From positions 66,786 through 104,348 of the forward strand of contig JAFDZO010000005.1 in assembly GCA_018266845.1 (NCBI GenBank): a stretch of 37,563 nt of DNA. Reading direction: 5' to 3'. This document shows, in pieces, positions 32,666-37,563 of this stretch. The position numbers were made by a program, and so were the translations under genes. Positions within the stretch are counted from its first letter, which is position 1. Each line of letters opens with the position of its first letter. This DNA comes from Bacteroidota bacterium. Its GTDB lineage: Bacteria > Bacteroidota > Ignavibacteria > Tepidaquicellales > Tepidaquicellaceae. The notes beneath the pieces were generated by a model that was not told the origin of the DNA, did not search any database, and saw nothing but the letters and a program-made list of their open reading frames with translations.

Positions 32666-32708
32666 CGCAGAAGTGTGCTAGCAAAAAATAATTTTATACA
32701 AAATGATT

Positions 32709-32733
32709 AAGCCGGTTTTTCACCGGCTTTTTT
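32709..32733. terminator. Bidirectional rho-independent terminator
   Basis: AAGCCGGT, loop TTTTC, ACCGGCTT, then TTTTTATT. It lies 43 bp after the gp36 gene and overlaps the stop region of the convergent minus-strand gene (ends 32732). The stem is followed by T on the plus strand and preceded by A-rich sequence, so it can serve both convergent transcripts. Confidence 0.85.
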
Positions 32734-33610
32734 ATTCCTTCGTCTTGATTTCATACACAGGGTGAAGTTCCCAATATGTTTTGCCTCTTGCTTCTTTAGG
32801 TCCTATTGCATTGCGCCGTTTGAAATGAAGCTGGTCAAAAAAAGCAATACCCTTTAAGGATATTTTTATAGGATTATTATAGAACTTAACATACCCCGTC
32901 TTGCACTCATCAATTCCGAAAATTTCCTTAAAATCACCCCTCACTTTTTTCATCTTCGGATAACTATTAGACCTTCTTCCGGGAAGCCCGCTTATCTCCA
33001 CATTAAAAAATTCAGACTCTGATTTTTTGTCTGACGAGCCGATAATAACATGATAATCTTCATCTGCCTGTCTTGCAAATGCATACACCCATGTCTGTTT
33101 AATGTAAATACGTCTCTTTTCTGCTACAACTCTGCGTGAGTCTTCTCCAGTAGAAATCGGCTCTTCTTCATTGCTGCCAACATCGGAATCTTTAGGCAGT
33201 GTTTCCAAAAAATCAGAAAGAGTTTGAAATGTCTCAAGCCGGTAAGCGTAATAAGTTGTCTTAACATTTTTTCTGTCAGAACCGTCGTAAGCTTCTCCAT
33301 CGCAGGCTTCATTCTTGCTTGCGGCTGAAAAACCTGCTGCTGAAATGTTGCCGCCGTTCTCAGGATCGTCCTGTTCATCTTCTCCGCCATCATCTGCATG
33401 AGGGGGAAACATAAGATAATACTTTCCTTTTACTTTTAGATAAACTGTATCCTTGTAGTTCCAATCACTGAGTTTATAGATTGTATCAGTGTGCTGCGAA
33501 ATACTTTTTCCTGTATTTTGTTTTGAACCGGCTTCCGAAAATACGAGGGAAATAATAGTAGAGAAGAAGAGTGAATAAATGAGCACTAAAAATGATTTCT
33601 TGTTTTTCAT
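32732..33610 (-). CDS. Secreted protein with C-terminal OB-like domain, possible moron
   Basis: 292 residues. A Sec-type signal peptide (MKNKKSFLVLIYSLFFSTII) and a disordered acidic region (DDGGEDEQDDPENGG) come first. The C-terminal half has VEISGLPGRRSN, a core GYVKFYNNPIKISLKGIAFF and DQLHFKRRNAIGPKEARGKT closing in YWELHPVYEI, resembling the WEIHPVT ending of small secreted OB-like domains in Bacteroidota. Function unknown. It is not virion-like and is isolated between terminators and unrelated genes, as expected of a lysogenic conversion gene. Confidence 0.65.
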   Translation of the reverse strand: MKNKKSFLVLIYSLFFSTIISLVFSEAGSKQNTGKSISQHTDTIYKLSDWNYKDTVYLKVKGKYYLMFPPHADDGGEDEQDDPENGGNISAAGFSAASKNEACDGEAYDGSDRKNVKTTYYAYRLETFQTLSDFLETLPKDSDVGSNEEEPISTGEDSRRVVAEKRRIYIKQTWVYAFARQADEDYHVIIGSSDKKSESEFFNVEISGLPGRRSNSYPKMKKVRGDFKEIFGIDECKTGYVKFYNNPIKISLKGIAFFDQLHFKRRNAIGPKEARGKTYWELHPVYEIKTKE

Positions 33611-33778
33611 TTTAGTATGCCCGGGGAGTTTAGTTTAACAAACAAAATATTGAGAGTTTTATGTTAATAGTCAATATAGAATCTCGCCTTATCTGAAAAA
33701 ATATCTCTTAAAAGAATTTCATTTCAAAAAATTTTTCTTTCAATTATTTTGTGAATAACTAAACTGTAAAGGGGGCAA

Positions 33779-33997
33779 ATGAAATTAGTAATTTATTATG
33801 TGAACGGAAACCCGATTCATTACGAATACTCAAACCTAACTCCTGAAGTTACCCAGAATATTGATGTTAACGATATTCCTCACTCTGTTAAACGGGTTTA
33901 TCACTATATGAGCGCGCTGCCGGGAAAAAGACACGTTGATGATACCGGATTGAAAATTCCCGATGAGATTTTTATGGTTACGCTGGAGAGGAAGTAG
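33779..33997 (+). CDS. Small hypothetical protein
   Basis: 72 residues with no recognised domain. A Shine-Dalgarno-like run (AAAGGGGG, about 3 bp before ATG) precedes it, so it is a likely gene. The sequence mixes strands and a short helix (LVIYYVNGNPIHYEYSNLTP, then HSVKRVYHYMSALPG), giving a small alpha/beta domain. It is on the plus strand, divergent from the secreted protein and convergent with the Zn-ribbon gene. Probably an early or regulatory phage gene. Confidence 0.6.
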   Translation: MKLVIYYVNGNPIHYEYSNLTPEVTQNIDVNDIPHSVKRVYHYMSALPGKRHVDDTGLKIPDEIFMVTLERK

Positions 33998-34062
33998 GTT
34001 TTCATTATTGGTTCTTCCTTTTCGTAAAAATATTTTAGCCTCTTGATGTGTCTGAAATCCAA

Positions 34063-34248
34063 TTACGCTTCCTCCCTCTCCCTTTTCTCAATTTTTTTCG
34101 ATTTATATTCGGCAATGGAATGCTCTTCCGTTATCCATGCGCCGCCGCATTTCTGACAAAATTTTCTGCGGATAGTGGAATTTCTGTTTTGGATGGTTTC
34201 GTATGTGCGGACAAATTTTGATTCCGCCTTGCATGTCGGACAATTCAT
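34063..34248 (-). CDS. Small zinc-ribbon protein
   Basis: 61 residues from ATG 34248 (MNCPTCKAES); a longer frame to 34302 would add an unlikely AT-rich N terminus. Two CxxC knuckles (CPTC and CQKC) about 30 residues apart form a zinc ribbon like that of NrdR N-terminal domains (YETIQNRNSTIRRKFCQKCG resembles NrdR RxRxC). The C terminus is a basic-acidic helix. In phages, such proteins are transcription regulators or replication accessories. It lies 79 bp after the DUF4373 gene on the same strand. Confidence 0.7.
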   Translation of the reverse strand: MNCPTCKAESKFVRTYETIQNRNSTIRRKFCQKCGGAWITEEHSIAEYKSKKIEKREREEA

Positions 34249-34327
34249 TTTTTCATTTTTTAGTCTTGAGTAATAAGTATTGCGTAGTGAGACAATACTC
34301 ATTACAAAAATTTTTATTCAGTACTCA

Positions 34328-35257
34328 CTACTTAATACCAATACCTCTATAGTACTCTAATCCCTTTTCAAGATAACACTCGAACAGCGGATTATTCTTA
34401 GCAGAATTCTTGCACCGCTTCATCAGCTCCGGCACAATTTCCATCGGATTTTTATCCGGCTGCTTTTTTATCCAGTCAAGATTTTCCTTTACAAATTCAA
34501 AGGCAATTGCAGCGCAGTCCGGCTTTGGCTTAGGACTTTTTTTCGGCTCGTGCTTCACGGAGTTTTTATCATTCTCAATAAAGAAAATTATCTTCGCTTT
34601 AAGCTCTTCCGCAGAAAAATTTTTCTGCGGATAATAATTCACAACCCGGTTAAAATAATATTCAAGGTCATAGTCCTTCAGCTTTTCAAAGTCGTTTAAG
34701 GTTTTCATGTATTCCAGTAAAGATTTAAAATCGTGTGTGCGCTCCGCGCTAACACTACTTTTCTTTTCTTTACTTTCCTTTACTTTACTTTGTGGAGTTT
34801 CGGGAGAAATAACTCCGGTTTTTTCCCCGTTAACTGTAGTTAAAGTTACTTTTACCGAGCCGAAAAATTCATAATCATGAATGCACAAATAATCCTGAAT
34901 GAATTCAATGTTCTTCCTCTTTACTGCACCCATAAGAAAGCGCTCCTGCACAGCACGGGAAGTAAGGATTCCAAATCTCATATAAAGCTCAGGCGAAAAT
35001 AATTTTTCCTCTATACAGTCAGTAATAATTTTTTTTACAAGCGAAGCATCCAGCCCTATTGTCTTCGAGAATAAAATTTCATCGCGCGGCTCCCACTTTA
35101 TATAGTAACCGTTTTTATAAATTTTTTCGAGCAGCTTACAGTACACTCCATAGCCCGTAATGCCATGGTTGGCTTCGATAAATTGTATTTTATCGTCTGA
35201 TGACAAATTAACATCATGAGAGAAATATTCTAAACCTCTTTTTGCAGGACGGCTCAC
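34328..35257 (-). CDS. DUF4373 (Lin1244/Lin1753-type) phage replication protein
   Basis: 309 residues. The N-terminal 100 residues, LEYFSHDVNLSSDDKIQFIE, then NHGITGYGVYCKLLEKIYKN and YIKWEPRDEILFSKTIGL, match the DUF4373 domain of prophage replication/primosomal proteins. The central linker is rich in K/E/S, and the C-terminal part is a small helical domain (YFNRVVNYYPQKNFSAEELK) typical of DnaD-like or helicase-loader ends. The start is GTG at 35257. It probably helps load the phage or host helicase, and lies between terminase and Zn-ribbon genes. Confidence 0.82.
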   Translation of the reverse strand: MSRPAKRGLEYFSHDVNLSSDDKIQFIEANHGITGYGVYCKLLEKIYKNGYYIKWEPRDEILFSKTIGLDASLVKKIITDCIEEKLFSPELYMRFGILTSRAVQERFLMGAVKRKNIEFIQDYLCIHDYEFFGSVKVTLTTVNGEKTGVISPETPQSKVKESKEKKSSVSAERTHDFKSLLEYMKTLNDFEKLKDYDLEYYFNRVVNYYPQKNFSAEELKAKIIFFIENDKNSVKHEPKKSPKPKPDCAAIAFEFVKENLDWIKKQPDKNPMEIVPELMKRCKNSAKNNPLFECYLEKGLEYYRGIGIK

Positions 35258-35431
35258 GTTTTCTGTAGTTAATAATTAGTAATTAATAATGAACAATCTT
35301 TCCGGTTTCAAATCTCAATTCATAACTCATCCTGCTAAAGCGAGACTGCTATCGCAGAAATCAACAACTCATAATTCATAACTCTCAATTCATAATTCAT
35401 AACTCATAACTCTCAATTCATAACTCATAAC
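35258..35431. repeat. Low-complexity intergenic repeat
   Basis: 174 bp between the terminase and DUF4373 genes. It contains many repeats of CATAACTCATAACTC and CAATTCATAA-type words (about 35316-35432) and TAATTAATAATGA on the left side. This is a decayed simple repeat like others in the window, and no gene or clear promoter is seen. Confidence 0.7.
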
Positions 35432-36901
35432 TCATATATATCTTCTTCCCTCTCTAATGATTGATGAAGATGATTTTTCATCGTTCTCGGAAATCAATTT
35501 TCTGGTTGCCCAAAGACCGTAGTCAACAGCATCGCTAAGGTGAGTTGCGTTTCTATCCGATTTGTCAATAACAAATTTCTCGCTTCCCTTTTTCCAGCTT
35601 ACAAGCTCACGGTCTTTAATTGAGTTTTTGCAATTTGATAAAATATAGAACTGCTCTTTTTCAAAAAGAGAGTTTACAAAATTTACGCGCTCTCTCACAG
35701 GAGGGTTTGCACCCTTTATAAAAAAGTATGTACTGAATCCTGCTTCCTCAAATGCTCTTTTTATTATTGCATAATCGGTCGAGTCTCCTATGGTAGAGCG
35801 CGTATTTCCCGAAGCATCACCTGTAATAAACAGGCTCAGATTATCTGCACATTCTCCGAAGCGCCTTTCAAGCGAAGTTATTATCGTCTCACAAAGCTCG
35901 CGTGTGCTGCTGTTGGAAATTTTATACTCGTAAATTTGATAGCGGACTTTCCCTATGTAAATTATTTCCGCGGCGCAGATGGGGTTTACATTGAAGTCAA
36001 AACTAATCACTATTCTTTCGTCATCGCCCCGCATTGCATCTCCCGAATCGTCCTTCACAACACATTTTTCCCTATGAAAACAGTAATAGGCAAGCTCCGA
36101 TTCTATGTTAACAAACTCTCCTTCAATATACTGCTTTACAAGACGGCTGTCGAACTGCTCATACAAATTCGCAATATAATCGTCAGGGAGATAAATATTA
36201 TCGCCGGTCTTTGCCTTCAGCAGTTTAAAATTGCTGTTCACTTTTTCCACCCACAAGTAATGAGTCATTTTAAACCCTTCAGGAGTCGTAACAACTGCTC
36301 CCGTGCCATATTTTGCTTTTCTTATCCTTGAAACGCACTCGCGCCACAAAACTTTTTGCTTATATGCCGGAATTTTATCAAACTCATCTATAATAAAATC
36401 GGTCAGGTTTTTCCCGGTGAGAGAGTTAGGGTTATTAGCGCTTCTAAACTTTGCAAACCTGTTTTTGCCCCTGTAAAATATTGAATAAATTCCCGATGCG
36501 CGCGCATACTTCGTTTTTATTCCGAGTGTTTCAAATATTTCATCAAAAGAAGGAACAATAATATCGTTTATCATTTCACGTGTAGGTTCAAGTATCATTA
36601 TCTCACATTCTTTCTTCTGCTCTATTCTGAAATCAATCAGCTTCAGCCAGCGCAGCGCAACGGCAGTAGTTTTTCCGCATCCGAATCCGCCGACAAGAGC
36701 AGGATGCTTTATTTCCATAGGAGAAAGCTCGGCAAATTCAATCTGGTGCGGAAGAAATTTTTTCTTCGCAGCTTCCCAGTCAATCTCAGAATCTTTATCA
36801 CAAATCTCCTCTGCGGAATCAATTTCTTCAAACAGCTCTTCCTGTCCGTAAGATTTTTTTTGTGATGAGCGGGAATTTTTTTTAAGCTGAAGTTTTGTCA
36901 T
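35432..36901 (-). CDS. Phage terminase large subunit
   Basis: 489 residues. Walker A GGFGCGKTT (71-79, K77) and Walker B DFIIDEFDKI (168-177, D172 E173) form the packaging ATPase. The RNase H-like nuclease has catalytic acids in VISFDFNVNP (D302), FITGDASGNT (D362) and the closing HLSDAVDYGLWA. These match terminase large subunits that cut concatemers and pump DNA into the head through the portal. The N-terminal 50 residues are a charged extension. No small terminase is visible on either side; it may be beyond the window or one of the unrecognised genes. Confidence 0.9.
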   Translation of the reverse strand: MTKLQLKKNSRSSQKKSYGQEELFEEIDSAEEICDKDSEIDWEAAKKKFLPHQIEFAELSPMEIKHPALVGGFGCGKTTAVALRWLKLIDFRIEQKKECEIMILEPTREMINDIIVPSFDEIFETLGIKTKYARASGIYSIFYRGKNRFAKFRSANNPNSLTGKNLTDFIIDEFDKIPAYKQKVLWRECVSRIRKAKYGTGAVVTTPEGFKMTHYLWVEKVNSNFKLLKAKTGDNIYLPDDYIANLYEQFDSRLVKQYIEGEFVNIESELAYYCFHREKCVVKDDSGDAMRGDDERIVISFDFNVNPICAAEIIYIGKVRYQIYEYKISNSSTRELCETIITSLERRFGECADNLSLFITGDASGNTRSTIGDSTDYAIIKRAFEEAGFSTYFFIKGANPPVRERVNFVNSLFEKEQFYILSNCKNSIKDRELVSWKKGSEKFVIDKSDRNATHLSDAVDYGLWATRKLISENDEKSSSSIIREGRRYI

Positions 36902-36916
36902 TTCGGTTTATTTTTT

Positions 36917-37495
36917 TTACTCGCACAAACTACTCTGCTTTACTTCTCTTTCGTTTAGATAATCTAAAGCCATTTTATCAGGGGGATTTTTAGTCAGAAC
37001 AAATTCATTCCAAAAATCAACTGCCTCTGCAATCATCAATGTGTAAAGCTCCTCATCAAATTCAATATCGGTGAAGCTGAACTTCAGCCCGTTTTCAAGC
37101 CAGGCAGCAGAGCCTCGCTGTTTTTTCGTAATACCCATATCAAAGATTAATTTCAGATACCAGTGCTGCGGAAGAAACTCAAGCCCGATTTTTGAGTCGG
37201 AGAGATAAGTTTCAAGTATTCCGTCATCCTCAACAAATCTGACCGGATTTCCTGCGAGAAATTTATATTCGGGATGGCAGATTTTTTTCTCAAGAGGAAT
37301 GATTGTCTTTTTTCCCGAAGCATCTTCATACAAAGAGGCAATTGCCGGAGCAAGCTTTGCGGATATTTTTTCTGTCTCGATTTCATCGCCTTCGCCCAAA
37401 GGATGAACAATCGAGTGCCAGACAGAGTACGGTGTCTTATCGGGATTAAGTCCGATTATCCCTGCAATATCCGAGCCGTCTAAAAAATTTTTCAT
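36917..37495 (-). CDS. YqaJ-like exonuclease domain protein, probably catalytically inactive
   Basis: 192 residues. The opening GSDIAGIIGLNPDKTPYSVW and the closing VDFWNEFVLTKNPPDKMA match YqaJ/lambda-exonuclease-family proteins, and the middle FLAGNPVRFVEDDGILETYL aligns with the catalytic region (usual NPDG...EIKT). In this copy the D of NPD is V and EIKT reads ETYL, so metal binding is probably lost. It is 15 bp upstream of the terminase gene. Phage recombinases of this type normally act with a single-strand annealing protein; none is visible, though the window ends here. Confidence 0.72.
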   Translation of the reverse strand: MKNFLDGSDIAGIIGLNPDKTPYSVWHSIVHPLGEGDEIETEKISAKLAPAIASLYEDASGKKTIIPLEKKICHPEYKFLAGNPVRFVEDDGILETYLSDSKIGLEFLPQHWYLKLIFDMGITKKQRGSAAWLENGLKFSFTDIEFDEELYTLMIAEAVDFWNEFVLTKNPPDKMALDYLNEREVKQSSLCE

Positions 37496-37563
37496 AAATT
37501 ATAGTTGAAGGTTTGTATGGTGTATAAAGTTTGTAAAGGTTGTAAAGTTTGTAAAGTTTATAA
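37496..37563. repeat. Right-edge AT-rich simple repeat
   Basis: 68 bp with the words TTTGTAAAG / GGTTGTAAAG repeated at about 37529-37559. No gene. It is a simple intergenic repeat and resembles the TTTGTAAAG core of the ATPase-flanking palindromes only by word sharing, without a dyad. Confidence 0.55.

Noticed and set aside
13948..37495. Calling the element a complete Mu-like transposable phage
   Set aside because: Head genes are Mu-like, but no transposase (MuA/MuB), Mor/C regulators or phage end sequences are present in the window.

Overview
The window is AT-rich DNA from a bacterium of the Bacteroidota / Ignavibacteriota (FCB) type. The support for this is indirect. Several secreted proteins have signal peptides ending in A-Q (SFA|Q, AEA|Q, SYA|Q). 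Most genes have AT-rich leaders with no Shine-Dalgarno, and one clear promoter candidate matches the Bacteroidota TAnnTTTG -7 element. The intergenic spaces also carry word-like low-complexity repeats. There is no rRNA or tRNA to fix the taxon.

Layout. (1) 1-1237: five tandem copies of a 208-251 bp unit plus a partial sixth, built from nested palindromes. (2) 1383-3251: remains of a restriction-modification island, with an N-terminal DNA methyltransferase fragment, a convergent pair of unrecognised genes, and a small PD-(D/E)XK nuclease. (3) 3252-5325: a repeat-rich spacer, two tiny paralogous one-helix membrane proteins with strong ribosome binding sites, and a Spy/CpxP-like periplasmic protein on the minus strand. 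(4) 5226-6618: an AAA_14/DUF4143 ATPase gene bracketed by two 79-bp direct repeats (about 94% identical), each holding two dyads. (5) 6624-13760: a minus-strand operon reading AddB-like nuclease, GNAT, GNAT, a 212-aa possible uracil-glycosylase-fold protein, and AddA-like helicase. (6) 13948 to the right edge: a large prophage block.

The prophage combines a Mu-like head (Mu gpI-type protease/scaffold, major capsid protein, DUF935 portal, DUF1320 gp36, DUF1834 gp37) with a long non-contractile tail (tube protein, tail assembly chaperone, tape measure, tail tip, fibres). This is the general plan of B3/D3112-type transposable siphophages, but no transposase or integrase is visible and the right end is outside the window. 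On the minus strand the order is degenerate YqaJ-like protein, terminase, DUF4373 replication-type protein, protease, capsid, lysis genes (GH19-type endolysin, small membrane proteins), tube, chaperone, tape measure, tip, fibres. The portal, gp36 and gp37 genes lie on the plus strand in the middle of this block, an inverted head module.

Most notable observations: a -1 frameshift site (seven T, minus strand, 21405-21399) that fuses the two halves of the tail assembly chaperone; four phage proteins sharing a new-looking N-terminal domain, three of them carrying pentapeptide-repeat helices; phage fibre-like proteins with Sec signal peptides; the ATPase cassette flanked by palindromic repeats; and an AddA-like helicase whose nuclease domain has lost its catalytic residues while its AddB-like partner keeps them.
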